In this document: in pieces, positions 38,557 through 51,399 of the stretch
Numbering within the stretch: the first letter of the stretch is position 1
How the letters are laid out: every line of letters begins with the position of its first letter
From: Karalla daura
Lineage: Eukaryota > Chordata > Actinopteri > Chaetodontiformes > Leiognathidae
Length of the DNA: 64,000 bases
Direction: 5' to 3'
Assembly: GCA_029224185.1 (NCBI GenBank)
Contig: CM055206.1
Location: 16,649,717 to 16,713,716 of the forward strand
Translations under genes and position numbers: made by a program
Notes under the pieces: model-generated
What the model was told of the DNA's origin: nothing
Database searches by the model: none
The model's input: the letters and a program-made list of their open reading frames with translations, nothing else

Positions 38557-38655
38557 CTGTGAGGGGTCACCTCTGCCATCAGTGTATGAATGGGTGTGAA
38601 TGAGTGAAACCAGAAAAGCGCTGTACAGTATTAGAACCAGTCTACCAGTATCATT
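38557..38655. repeat. Dispersed repeat fragment, same family as 15945-16070
   Basis: Shares CCTCTGCCA-CAGTGTATGAATG-GTGAATGAGTG and AAAGCGCT blocks. Confidence 0.6.
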
Positions 38656-38776
38656 CACCATCTCATCGACCAGTTACGAGAAACAGCACCCAGCTAACGA
38701 AGATGCTGCTGCTCAGGCCAGATCGTGCTGCTGACCTCTCCATCACACCTTCTCCTCAACTCTTCCCCCCACCTTG

Positions 38777-38798
38777 CCCCCCCCCCCCCCCCCCCCCT
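38777..38798. repeat. Poly-C run
   Basis: About 20 consecutive C. Confidence 0.95.
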
Positions 38799-40554
38799 TC
38801 CAAAAAGCAAACTTGAGCCTCAGCAGACAGAGGCATGGATCTTATCCTGGCATCCCCCAAACCATCAATCACATCAACTCCTATCTCCAGGTCTTTATGG
38901 AGCTGGTAATTGAAAGCATGCTGACTGATAGGCAGCCCCCTTTCATCCCTCTGCTTCCTGGGCTTTGGAGTGCCTGCGTCTGCTGCCTCTCAGAGACAGA
39001 ACGAGCTCCGGCCTCTGCGCTCTGGTCTCAGCCGGCCGACCTGAAGAGGGCTCTGTGTGGGAAGGAGCGCTCTGCAGGAACAACCCGCCTCTGTCTTTCG
39101 CATCACGCGGGTCCCAGAGCTCTGCCGTATCACTGCCTGCACTCCAGCTGTCACTGTTTGTATATTTGATATACTGACGGATGCCGCAAAAGAACAGGTG
39201 TTGCGTATTAGTGCCACTATTTTACTCCACCGAGCACCCCCCACACCATCCCTCCCTCATTTCTGGAGAGAAGTGGACTATGCTCAACAGAGATGTCAGA
39301 GTGTATCATTGTAATATATGGCAATGTGACTTTTGAACTGGGCCGTTGTATAAAGTTTTCCTGAGGAAGAGGAAGAGGCACGGGGAGAGGGCAAAAATGA
39401 ATTAATGTGGTTCAGGTGGACTGACCCCGGCCGCAGATCAGAAACAGGGGAATGTCTTTGAACATCGACCTTTTTCCCCGTCCCGCTGTCTCCTCTGGGT
39501 GAGGTTCTACTGGCCTGTATTGAGTTTGCTGGGATATCAACCACAGATGGAAACTTTTTTTTTTCTTACGTATTTGGTTTTTTGACATGTATGCCCTGCG
39601 ATTCCTCTGGTCATAAATGGGTGTCATTACCCATATTATTTAGAATTCTACGTGATTCTCGGGTCACTACCTGACTTTTCCCTCTCTGTCTCTGCTGCCA
39701 GTAGCATAGCCAACAACTAATGGATTAATAACTAGTGAAATAATCAACAAATATTGTTCTATGATCTCAGCTTCTTATGGTTTCTTTCGTTGGCAGATCA
39801 TTGAAATGTGAGGACAGAAGAAAGCGATTCAAAACACGAGAGGCATCAAAAGTTGTGTGCATCATTTTGTAAATGAAACACCTGAACAATAAATCATAAA
39901 GGATATATGCAGCCCTAATGTTTTCTGCAGGCTACTCTCCGCATTAGTTTTCTGAACGCTTACATGTTTAAGCTAATATATAGGACGGCATTTGTCCTCC
40001 ATCGCCTTATATCAAGCTGTAAGCGAGTGAGTTCCCCTCACTGAGGTTGTTTAGCTCTGCAGACAAATCCCTGTGGAGAGGGCCCAGGTTCCCCCCACAG
40101 AGAGCAGCCTCATTAGGATTTGTTGCACAAACCGGAGAATGTGGACCAGCCTGAAGGAGCAGCCGTGCCTTCCCTCCAAGGGACACATGTTCTGGCTGCG
40201 GCCTGACCCCGGAGCTCTGGGCCTTGTCGAATCATATTTGGCTCATACGCCTCCCAGTCAGGGGATCAGTTACCCCCGGACCTGCTTTACCTCACCGAGG
40301 CCTGCATGCAAAAAAAAAAAGGAGCTTTGGGGGTTTAATAAATGGACAGCTCGTCTGAGGCAACATCCAGCGCAGATGCTGCCATCACGAGATTTAGAGC
40401 TGAACCCTGCTCTGTTGCTCTCTGTTTGCAAAACAAGGCCTCGGTGATAAAACGATAAAAACATGTGATGCAAGTCAAACGGCCCAGTCCACTGCATGGC
40501 TACAGGGGCGCGCTCCACCTGCAATGAGTACTGACCAACAACTGGCCCCAGTTT

Positions 40555-41100
40555 TCCCATAAGAATGAATGAACAGCCATAGACTTTGACATAGAAACCT
40601 AATTTAAGCTTGTCATATCTTGGAGTGGTGGAGTTTGTAGCATGTTTATACGCTGCATAGTTTTTCATCCGTGCCTTCTCACAGACCATCTGCCTCTATC
40701 ATAGCACCCCAACTGTGTAGGATTGCATGAAAATGAGATATTTCTATTTACACCCCGCTCCAAGTCACAGCTTGCACAGTAATGAAATTATATTTTCCAC
40801 TTTTGTACGGACGTTTGTGCTCTTTCATGCAATGCGCTTATATTCCCTATAGGCTCAAATGTTCATCTCCCAACGGCCGACAACGATCAGCTGCATAGCC
40901 AAACTTTGAAGCAAAAACTTCGTTTAAGCTTGAAGATGGTGATGAACTTGTGGTCTGTTTTGTGTTGTTTTCAGCATGTTGATAGGTTGCATAGTTTTTC
41001 ATCAATGCCCCCTCAAAGACCCCTGTGGTCAACTGACTGACTGACTGCCAGTCACTATGGCAACTCACAGACACAAGCCGGTCACCATGGCAACACACCT
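40555..41100. repeat. Duplicated unit (two diverged copies) ending in X-box motifs
   Basis: The blocks TTTAAGCTTG, AGCATGTT and GCATAGTTTTTCATC followed by CAAAGACC/CACAGACC occur at about 40600-40685 and again at 40920-41020. This suggests an internal duplication or two insertions of one repeat. Confidence 0.65.
41051..41094. promoter_or_regulatory. Tandem RFX X-box motifs
   Basis: GTCACTATGGCAAC (41051-41064) and GTCACCATGGCAAC (41081-41094) lie 30 bp apart. The second is a perfect match to GTNRCC-N2-RGYAAC; the first has one mismatch. Confidence 0.65.
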
Positions 41101-42164
41101 ACAAAGTCTCATATTTATGTTCCATATTGTGTGTTTCTTCTTCTTCCTCTTCGCATTTTTATTATTAATGCTTATCTTCTAGGTCATATTATTTGGGCCG
41201 TATGTCACATTCGCATACACACGCTTTATGCTTTGCATTTCTACAGTATTTTAAGGCTGAGAGTGATTGACATCATAGCGAGCCTCTTTGTAAGATGGAG
41301 CCTGCAGCTGTCCAATTACTCAGACCAGCCGCCCAATCTACTTTACCGTAGCGCTGCGTGCATCGTGTCCACCAGCGACCATCTCGGCCCGGGCGCAATA
41401 TCATTGTCATTGACGCTTTGACCGACATTGGCGGTCTGGGTGGTCTTATGAAAGGGAGGCGGAGGAGAGTAGATGAATTGGCAGAGCGCGCCTCCTCTGG
41501 CGTGGCAGCGTGGACGCACGGCGTCACCTTCACCTTGGATTAGCATATTAGCGGAAACAAAAGGCCCGACACAGAGGGTTACTGTAGCCAAACATCAGGG
41601 GAACGGTTTGGCTGGTATGTATTCAAAGCGTGTCCCGGAAAAGGAGCACAGAGCTCGTCTGTCTGTCTGTCTCTGCCTGTCTCTGCGTCTTGTCCTTCTC
41701 CCTGTCTCCCTGCGTCTCGCTCCGGCTCCCACCGCCTTCCTGTTTCTCACAGCGCCCGGCGGATATAGGCGGCTCTCGCTCTCCGTCAGCCCATTAGTGT
41801 GGAGCAGTTGAAAGGGCTCGCCCCCATAGGATCCCATGTGAGCCGGCGTCGAAGCAAGGCCGGACATATGGAATATGTAACTCACCACTGGGTCCTGGGG
41901 GGGGCGGGGGGGCGGGGGTCTGAGCGCAGAGCCTCTGATTTCCTTTGTCTCAGGCACTTAGTGTAGTTGATCCCCTTTCCTCAAGAAAAAAAAGGAAAAA
42001 GGATCAAGGTAAAACATTTAGCATGTTTTTAACAGATCCCATTATGGTGTTTCTTTCCACTGCATGTAATTTTTTAATCCAAGTTTGAAGGAGTTGAGTT
42101 GCTTAATAGCTGGGAGGTGGCTCTGGCCTTTGAAGCCTCTACTGTAGCTGTAGCTGTAGTTTTC

Positions 42165-42560
42165 TTGGGGCTCAGCTCAGTTCAGTTTTGTTTAAAGTGC
42201 GCACAAGTCTCTCTGATTCAAAGGGAATAAATGTAAAACTTTGTTCAGTTTATTGGATATAAACAGCGTGCTATAAAATGTTAGTAGAGTTAAAAAAAAA
42301 CAGAATGGAAGTCTACCAAACCCATATCCTCATATGATTGAGAGAATTGGAGGGTTTTTAGCCTAGATTTAGAGAACACAGATGGAGCCTGCATCCCTAG
42401 CTGATTGGGGAAGCCTGTTCCAGAGAAGGTAGGAAAAAGGCTCTACATCCCACTCTAACTCTGTGGACAGTGAGATGTGCACGCCTGTGGAAATAGAGTT
42501 AGCTCATAGAGCAGAGCAGCCGGGAAAAACACTCTGTGGGGTTACACATTGGAAAGTGTC
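42165..42560. repeat. Dispersed repeat, teleost type
   Basis: TTCAGTTTTGTTTAAAGTGC near the start and GCCTGTTCCAGAGAAGGTAG further on resemble parts of a widespread fish element. The family name is uncertain. Confidence 0.5.
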
Positions 42561-44029
42561 AGATTCCCAATGACTATGTGGCAGTTTTGTGTAATTGCAC
42601 GGGGTTGTGGTAAGCGGTGGCATCATTTGTGACCAACTACATCATTACTCTTCCTGCTTTCCAAGCGCGGCTCTGGAAGCTCCTATCGAATTATCTGGGA
42701 CGCAGAAGTGGAGGAGCATCGGTCAGACTGATAAGAAATCCCATACCTCTGCGCAGCTCTCGCTCTCGTACTTGGATAATTAGGCGGAGAATCGTCTGGG
42801 AACAGCTTGGTAAAGTCACCGGAATGGCCCAGAACACAGCTGCGCCTCCCGGCGTGCACCATTGACCTTGTCTAAGCCGATAGACAGGACAAGTCCAAAT
42901 TCCCTCAATACCGTGCACCAAATTGCAGCAGCTCCCAGTTTAATCACTCCTGACAAGCGCCCCCCCCCTCTCTCTGCAGCTTTCCCGACTCCTCCGGTCG
43001 GCCCTGCTAAGCAGAGGACGTTCACCTTGTGGCAAATCACCCAGATATTAAAAGCAGCGCAGGTGAAGGACAAAGAAAAGTGTTGTGTGACTAATCCGTA
43101 AATTACCCCTGTGTCACTGGCTACCCTGGCAGGCGAAGCAGGAAGAAAGGAGGACTTGGAATGATCTGATAGTCTCTTGTGCCCTTTCAACTGTGTGACA
43201 TAGCGTTCGGGGAACAGCGCAGAGCAGATATTTTGACATATTCTTCTGAGAGTCTCTCTGTGCCGAAAATGTCACTCCCGCGCTGACCCTCCCTGGGAAA
43301 CCTTTGTCGCACAAGGTCCGTATTATGCGACCGAACCTCTCTCGCTCCAGGCCACTCAGCTGAGCTTTCTGACACTGCAGAGACTCGTAATCCCACAGAA
43401 TGTGCGTCTGCGACAGAGCCGAGAGGCGGCCTGGGCGGAAAAGTGGACCCTCATAATCACAGATGGAGAAGTGGTTTATCCCCAAACCCCTACAGAGCTA
43501 AACCTTTTCCTCCTGCATCACTGCCAAGACACTGGTACAATCAGCAGGACCTCAGGCTCCTCTCAGAGTTTTCAGCAGTCTACTGTACATAAAGCCTTGG
43601 GCAGATACCAGATATTACATTATATTAATCATTTTGAGATGATAAATGTTTAAACTCATGTTATTATTCATTTTCCTTCCATTATTAAACTGGTTTATAC
43701 CCTGTAACCACTCAGGGTAATGAGCAAAAGAGCGAGGAGGCTGTGCATCCTGGTAGTCATCAGATTCTTACTGCAAAACTTCAATTAAAAGTTTACTTTT
43801 ATCTAAAGACCTTTCAGCTCCTCTCTAAGATGCTTCTTTAGTTCTGTTCTTAAGAACTGAAGAAATCTACAACATCTTCAAGAATCTAAAACTCTTCTCA
43901 GATCATCTTGCATTTCTGTTTTTCTTTCGTTATGCTATTTTGATTATTAACACATGAATATGTAATACTGATAATATGTAATGTCACTGTGTAATTTACA
44001 TAGGAAGGACTCATATTAACCAGTGTAGT

Positions 44030-44460
44030 TTAGGGCTGCAACAAACAGATGTTTTTGTTGTGAATTAATTTCTGTCTTTATTTCAAGTATTTCTTGGTAG
44101 AACTTGGTTAAATTATGAGAAAACTTAAATTTGCAACATGCTACATTTAAACAAGGGCTGCAACAAACTTTGCAAACTTTTTGTATATGTTTATCTATGT
44201 AGCTTACTTTCTCAATTAATCAATCAGATATTTGGCTTATTAAGTGACAGAAAAACTGTGAAAATTCCTCGTTGACCTTTTTGTCCTCGTCTCAATGATC
44301 GACTTTCTCTCATAAGCAAAAGAAGCAGATCGGAATATTTTGACTAAATTTCATAAAATCCCTCTAAAATAGTTTTTGAAATGCTTTAATCAACTATCTG
44401 ATCATTAAAACGCTTGTTTTAGATGGATTAGTTGTAGCAGCTCTGATGCAGTTTATACTG
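44030..44460. repeat. Dispersed AT-rich repeat (AGGGCTGCAACAAAC type)
   Basis: Two AGGGCTGCAACAAAC starts (about 44033, 44155) and a CAATTAATCAATCAG block resemble the common fish GCTGCAAC-GATTAATC repeat. Related decayed pieces appear near 25020-25110, 49180-49340 and 57490-57600. Confidence 0.5.
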
Positions 44461-45309
44461 TATTTCATCAATGAAACCTCTGCAGAAAGTGTACGGGGTT
44501 TATTGCGATATTCAGACTTTGTGCTGTCGTCCTGCTCTCGTACTAGCACTTTATTAATCTAACTCAATGTGTTATAGCGCGCATCTGGATTCACTGATTG
44601 TACTATTCTTTCCTGGCCTGTTCCCTAGAATAAAAGGGAATCCATATTCCTCATAGAGTCGAGGCTGCCAGACTGCTAAATCCAGTGCTGCTGGTTTGAT
44701 GAGACCCTATATATGTATAAATATAAATATATGTATAAGCTGCTAGTCGGATGCCAAAGTTTTGACTACATTTCGAAGAGGTTTAAGCGTACGTGATCAT
44801 TACCTCATGGAAACAAAATGCGGCTGATGAACAATGTGAGCGAAACATTGGGTGGAGTTCAACTCTGAGATTAAGTTAGGTCTCAGTGCGACTGCGTGGA
44901 GCGGGCCGCCTTCCCAACACCATTATCATCATCATTAGAGAACATAAGAGCATTGTAAGAGGGATTGCTGGGATTTAGCCCTTCCTCTGACACACACACA
45001 CATCTCTCCCTCCCGTTCCGTCTTCCTCCTCCTTCTCCTCCTCCTCCTCCTCCTCCTCTCCCTCCGCCCTATTCTCCTGAAAGTCATCCAGGAGTCCGAA
45101 ACCTTCATTCGACGTGAGATAAACTGGAAAAATGTGCAAATGTTGTTGGGCAGATCTGGGGCGGCAGGAGCGCCTGGGCGTGCTGTAAATCATCCCGCCG
45201 TTCCATCTGCTTTCTCACCCTGGAACGGCTCAGAAAATGTTCATTAGAGAGACAAAAACCAGGAAGGGTTCAGGAGGTGCTTCCAGGGAGGGGAGGAGAG
45301 GGAGGGGAC

Positions 45310-45590
45310 TGGCCCTGGCCCTGGCCCTGGCCCTGGCCCTGGCCCTGGCCCTGGCCCTGGCCCTGGCCCTGGCCCTGGCCCTGGCCCTGGCCCTGGATCT
45401 GGACCTGGCCCTGGCCCTGGCCCTGGATCTGGACCTGGCCCTGGCCCTGGCCTTGGCTCTGGCCCTGGACCTGGACCTGGACCTGGATCTGGACCTGGAC
45501 CTGGCCCTAGCCCTGGCCCTGGCCCTGGACCTGGACCTGGACCTGGACCTGGACCTGGACCTGGACCAGGCACTGGACCAGGCCCAGGCC
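45310..45590. repeat. Hexanucleotide array (CTGGCC, CTGGAC, CTGGAT)
   Basis: About 46 hexamers in register, first a pure CTGGCC block and then interspersed with CTGGAC/CTGGAT. On minus one frame is a Gly-Pro repeat; on plus, Leu-Ala/Leu-Asp or Trp-Pro. Confidence 0.95.
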
Positions 45591-46042
45591 GATGCTGGAA
45601 ATGAGTGTTTCCGACTCCATTATCGATTCCCATTGCGTGAGGGGATAAAGTGCAAATATTTGTTTTTTTATTCTGCATTAATTGTTTCCACCTCTGTGGA
45701 AAGTCACAGCATGTGCAAACAGAGCTGCTTCTCTTGAAAAACTTACAGAGCTCTTTCAATTTGTTGGAAAGTCTCGATTCTCATTGGGTGATTGGAATGA
45801 AGGAGTCCATCGTTTTTCCTTTTCAACCTCAAATTCTAGAGGAGGAGATTTGAGATTGTGCGAAATCTCAGCTAACTTTAACGAAGTTGATACTCGGGCT
45901 AGAGGGAAGTCGTCTTCAGCTTTAAACTCTCTCCGAGCTGAACTTCATCTGAGGCACTAAGCAGCATATCAAACCAGGCAGCTAATTGGTATAGCTGCAT
46001 TGGTTGCCAGTTCTGGAAAAGGATCCGTTCCTGATTGCTAGG

Positions 46043-46082
46043 ATGGATGGAGGAATGGATGGAGGGATGGATGGATGGAGGA
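46043..46082. repeat. (GGAT)n repeat
   Basis: ATGGATGGAGG units. Confidence 0.85.
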
Positions 46083-47401
46083 GGCTCTGTTTCTTTTATC
46101 TCTGTCTCATAGAGACCTCTGGGCAGCTTGGGCCCGTCCATAAACTGGGCTGCGAGTCCGACCGTGGAGCTGCTGCCAAGCGGAGCAGTTTAACCCCACC
46201 GCCCTGGCTCCATTTGTCTCCTCTCTCTCTCCCCTCTGCCTCCGTCCTTTCTCTTTTCCCTCCCTCCTCCTCTGCCTCCTCCACCTCGCCCTCCTCGGAG
46301 ACCTGTGGCCGGGACGCTGGCGGTTCATTTAGTAGCTCGACCGTATAATTTTGCTAGCCGCGTGTTTGTTTTTGTTGTTACACTTTGCTTTTTTTAGCCT
46401 AGAAGTTTTTCTTTTTGCTTCCTCGCTCCGTCGTGCTCGCTTCCTCCTCGCGCTTTGACGCAGTTATACCGCAGCGCACCTGCGTACAAACAATCACGTG
46501 TGGCGTGTGAATGCGTGTATGGTACATGTCAGAGTTACTGAGCTGCAGCAACATTTGGCTCACATTTACTCCTCTGCAGGGAGGGGGAGCAGAGGAGGGG
46601 GAGCTGTTTTCAATACAGCGTCTCGCTAATGTTCATCCTCCGAGAGGGGCCGACGGTGACCTGGTTCCAGACCCGGCCGGGCCGAGCAGAGCAGGGGCCT
46701 GCAGGGTGGAGGGGGGGTGGGGGTGGGGGAGGGGCGAGGGGGTGAGGGGGGGCTCTGGCAGACCCAGCCCCTGGCTCCTGTGTTGGGGTGCATTTACTAA
46801 TAGCACTCTCTGTGCTGTTGGCAACCCCTCAGTCCCTAGCATGCGGTCTCTGTGGTCCTCGCTCCATGATAATGTAGAGTACAAGCAGGATGTATGATGT
46901 ATAGAGCTGCTCGGCTCAGACTGCTCACACTCCTCCTCTATAGCTCTGTGCACACAGTTTTGGTTTTTTTTGCACTGAAATTGAAAAATTGAAATGTAAA
47001 TCGTAAAGACAGTGGGCGGAAAAAATGCCAATTCCTCATTTTCATCCACTTTTTATTACGATGTTCATGAACAAAACAGTTCACCATCCATCTGTCGATT
47101 GTAACTGAATCATTTGTGATTTCATAAATGGACCAAGGATGAGTAATTGGTCCCTCCACTGTAATATAAGAGAAAAGAAGTGAACTCTCTTCTTCCTCTA
47201 TTTCATTGCAGTTTCTCCACCATATTTCTCTCCTCTCTTTCTCATTTTGAGGATCTACGTATCGTTTATAGTTGTTAACTGTCCGAAACACAAAATGACA
47301 TTTTCGCAGTGAACTTTCAAGTTTTATCAGTTATCAAATGTCACTTTCAAGCAATTTTAACTTCCATGTGTGGCATTAGAGCGAAGTATACAACAAATGT
47401 T

Positions 47402-47407
47402 TCTCTC

Positions 47408-47502
<95 letters not shown>

Positions 47503-47511
47503 ATCTCTCTC

Positions 47512-47566
<55 letters not shown>

Positions 47567-47572
47567 ATCTCC

Positions 47573-47631
<59 letters not shown>

Positions 47632-47725
47632 TCTCTCTCTATCTCCCTCTCTCTCTCTCTCTCTCTATCTCCCCTCTCTCTCTCTCTCTCTCTATCTCCC
47701 TCTCTCTCTCTCTCTATCTCTGCCC
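47402..47725. repeat. (CT)n tract with regularly placed ATCT interruptions
   Basis: About 320 bp. After a pure CT block, TATC interruptions recur often about 14 bp apart. Confidence 0.95.
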
Positions 47726-47886
47726 CCTCCCCTCTCTGAAAGCATCAGGCTCATATAGTCCAGTGCTTGGTAAGTCTGACGTCAGGCTGCAGGACTGTAC
47801 TCCTCATCGTCCCTGGAGAGACACCGTCCCTCTCTCAGGACGTCCTCTGCTCTCAAGGCCAACTCAGCAGCTTTGTGTAGCGCTGC

Positions 47887-47888
<2 letters not shown>

Positions 47889-47945
<57 letters not shown>

Positions 47946-47962
47946 TGTGCGTGTGTGTGTGT
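47889..47962. repeat. (TG)n microsatellite
   Basis: Near-perfect TG with two C changes. Confidence 0.95.
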
Positions 47963-47999
47963 TTGCACGTCCCTGTATTCTCTCAGTCCGTTCATCGTT

Positions 48000-50900
48000 C
48001 TTTATGTAAAACATGTCTGTAGCTGCCTGAAGGTTCAACTCCCAAAGGAAAAAGCAAACGAATCACAACATTTATATGTGAGATATCGTATATAAACAGC
48101 TGATGTTGATACTGATGTTGAGAGTAACTCCCCACATGGTTCGGGGGCAGTTATCTATCAGAGTAAACACAGTAGGATAAGCTTTAACAGTGCTGTATTT
48201 TTAGTCTGACCTCGTCAAACTTTCCTCTCAGATACTGGACGGATTTTGTCTTTTTTTTTTCTCATGGTTTTATCATCTTCACAAAAACATAGTATTTTAA
48301 GCGCGTTTGATCCCGAACTTCTCCACAAATTTTGACACATTTTTCACATTTAACATCGTTTCATCGCGTCATCATCAGAACTGAAGCTGTGCAGGAGCAT
48401 CCGTCCCTCCGTAACTTATCCTGCGGTTTCTCTCTAATCACAGACCCATTACTCTCCACAGAAGAACCAGCAACTAGTAAAAGAAAAAGGTATCGCGTTA
48501 CGGATTGTTTGAGTGAAAATCCTCCTGACAGATCGTGTGTAGAAACACCGTCGGCTCTGTGACGAGTCAGAGCGCAGGTGAGTCTGGAGTGTGTCGGCTG
48601 TCAGACCCGGGCCGTAGCACGCTGGAAAGACTGGGAAAAACTCTGGACAAAACTGGGGAAAAGTTCTGAAAAAACTGGGAAAAACTATGTTGGTTTTAGT
48701 TCAGTTTCTCTTTATCTCGTTATCTCCACAAAAGCGTATTATGTTAGTTAGTTAACACTTTTGCCTGTTGAACCTAAAGTTTCATTTTTGAGTGCATCCC
48801 TCCTCTTACCAGCAGCACAACACTTGTAATAGACCTCCAGAGACCCTGCGCTACAGCCAGGCACGCTGCTTCATTGGCTCAGCTTAATTGTGATTTGTGG
48901 TCTTTTTTTGTTGTTGTCTCCGGGGTCAATCACGCTCTCATTCATTAAACGACCTGTTCGGGTTAATGCTGCACGTCGTCTCTGTCAGTCTTTAAGGGAT
49001 GCTGTCCAGAGGGCAAAGCCTTAAAAACACATGATAAATGAATAGGCGCTGATTGAGGTTTTGGAGCTAAAGCAGAGACGGACGACCACATGAGAGCTCA
49101 GATTCTGCGTGTCCATCTGCATCTCGTTGAGGGCATCTTCCTAGTTTTCCCTCAGTTCTGAGGTTAAATATACTCAGAGCTGCGACGAGTGACTGCTTCC
49201 GTAGTTGACGTAAGCTGTCAATTACTCGATTTGTTTTTGGTTTATGAAATGAGGCAAAAACTGTGAAAATGGTTAATGTCTGTTTCACAAAGGCTAAAAT
49301 AAGGTCACGTGTCTGTTATTCTGTCCTCACCCCAAAGATATGCAGTTTTTCTTTGTCACAGACGAAAGAAACTAGAAAATACACACATCTAAATAGCAGA
49401 GAACTCAGACTTAATATCTTTAAATCCTTCTCAAAACATGTTTTCCATGCTCAAATTGACTAACGAGATGATAAAACAGTTGCTGATTGTGTTATCAGTC
49501 TGTCAGTAGTCGGTAGTATAGTGTCTAGGAACAAGGAGCTCTTTGCCTCCGATGTGGTGAGTTCTCCATGTAATGGCTCATTAATGCGAACGTGCTGTCA
49601 CGCTCACTCCTCCGTCTCATTACACCCGCATCACACCCTTCCTCCTCCTTCCTCCTCCTCCTCCTCCTCCTTCCTCTTATTAGAGAAACAGAACTAGCTT
49701 TGTTTTTGCAATAATCACTTGGGCCTAAATCACATTTCCAAAGCTCGGAGGTCACAACAACTTCCCCTTTAGGGGTTTGATTTAAGTGGCACTTAGGCGT
49801 GCTACTGTAGCTAATCACAAGGATTTATAGAGTACATCACCGAGGGGCCGGAGGAGCGAGGAATGTTCGCTGGCACCCTGCTGCAGGTGTTACAAACCTC
49901 TTTTCTTTCGCCCTGTCTTTCTTTCCCCTCATCTATTATAGCCGCTGATGGAAGGCAGCTGGAAGACCTTGCTTGTTCTCTACTTGTTGGGTTAAAAGGA
50001 GGGTGGAGGAGGTGGAGGAGGTGGGATGGTGGGGAGGGGAGGTGGAGGGGTGGTTCCTCCTCCAGCCCCGGCCGGCCGGTCACTCCCCAGGCCGGAAAAG
50101 TCCTGCGCGTAAAGCTTTCATAATTACATTGATGTTGGTGGGGACTTTTTTTACGACCCGCTGACGCATTCAATCACGTGTCGGCGTGGCCCCCGTTGAG
50201 ACGTTTCCGTGTTTTGCATATTCCAAGTTCACGTCCGACGCTCGGCGCAATCTCGTGTTTCTGGTAATTGGGAGTTTTCACATGGCCCTGAAAGAGAGGG
50301 CGTAGGGATGCAGGAGGGGAGGAAGGAGGAGGAAGCAAACAAGTGGGGTGGGGGGAGGGGGTGGTGGGGAGGGGGGGTAGCATGGATGGACAGAGAGGGG
50401 GTTGCAGAGAGAGAGAGGGAGGCTGCCAGGAACTCCAGAGGCATGTAGTACGAGATCCAGATGTTGTAACCCCCCCCCCCCCCCAGCATACAACTATCAG
50501 CATCATACACACTCATCTACTGTACATAACATTACAGATGGATAACATGGCGTCCGAGCCAGTGCGGCTCTTTGGGACGGCACTGACTCACTGTTTTTGC
50601 GCCATTGTCCTCGGTGCCTCTCGGTTTTGTTTTCCAGGCTAAATACAGGAAGTCATTATTGGGCTTTGCCTTATCCAAGGAAACATATCTATTCCCTCAC
50701 CCCCACGCCCCCCCCCCCCACCCCCCTCCCTCTCACCCTCTTTGAATTTCCACCCGATCACGTCTTTGGTCTGGTTTGAGTGAGCGCAACAGCAGGCCAG
50801 AGCTAATGAGCTCGCTGTGATCTAAGAGCAATGCCATCTATAGGCATTTTCTCCGGCCAGTGCCATATGCCAAACACCTAACTGGGAAATGGGTTGGGAA

Positions 50901-51100
50901 TGATTAGAAAAAGAAAAAAAAAACTCTCGAAAGCTTTTTAAAGTCCTTCAATCTGATTATTCCTCTGTTTTTCCCCCTACGTGCCTCAAGGAACTGTCAG
51001 TCCAGGAAGTAGCAGTCCCAAAATAGACGATAAGGTTAACTGAAATTGAGGGGGTGAGGCGATGGAGGGAGGGGGAGTTGCTCTTGTTCTTCTTAACTCT
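48000..51100. other. Intergenic sequence
   Basis: No gene found. It has CTC and G/C-rich low-complexity stretches (49640-49675, 50030-50060, 50340-50380, poly-C at 50469-50485) and a non-repetitive block at about 50790-50920. Confidence 0.5.
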
Positions 51101-51165
51101 CGCTAACCTTCCCCATCCTCCTCCTCCTCCTCCTCCTCCTCCTCCTCCTCAGTGACTAACCTTTG

Positions 51166-51258
51166 GCATGAGAGGTCAGCATTGTGTTCCAGCAGCATGA
51201 CCTCTGGTAACGAGGAGGCAGGTTGGTGGGCGACCTGGAAGCGCTTTGTCCGCCTCTC
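51166..51258 (-). other. Isolated candidate exon, minus strand
   Basis: Acceptor TTTGTGTTCCCAG and donor CAAAG/GTTAGT bound 93 bp open in one frame (ERRTKRFQVAHQPASSLPEV then MLLEHNADLSCQR). No family is recognised, and a neighbouring plus-strand frame is also open. Flanked by TG and CTC repeats. Confidence 0.25.
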
Positions 51259-51324
51259 CTGGGAACACAAACAGCGGCGGCACCAAGGCACACACACCGA
51301 CAGCTGCGAGGCCGTCGCCCTGTG

Positions 51325-51348
51325 CGTGTGTGTGTGTGTGTGCGTGTG

Positions 51349-51394
<46 letters not shown>
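51325..51394. repeat. (TG)n microsatellite
   Basis: TG with CG interruptions. Confidence 0.95.

Positions 51395-51399
<5 letters not shown>

Larger units (their letters stand above)
33260..38700. other. Unique intergenic sequence
   Basis: No gene found. It has CTCF-type motifs at 33905-33920 (plus) and 37444-37458 (minus). Stretches at about 34700-35250 and 35700-36450 are non-repetitive and could be conserved non-coding sequence, which needs alignment. Confidence 0.5.

Noticed and set aside
43114..43485. 123-codon minus-strand open frame
   Set aside because: No family motif, no splice or promoter context; likely chance opening in unique sequence.
45237..45759. Leu-Ala and Gly-Pro repeat proteins
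   Set aside because: Translations of the hexanucleotide array in opposite strands; no start context or flanking coding sequence.
47309..48095. Ser/Leu-rich open frame of 241 codons
   Set aside because: Reads through CT and TG microsatellites only.
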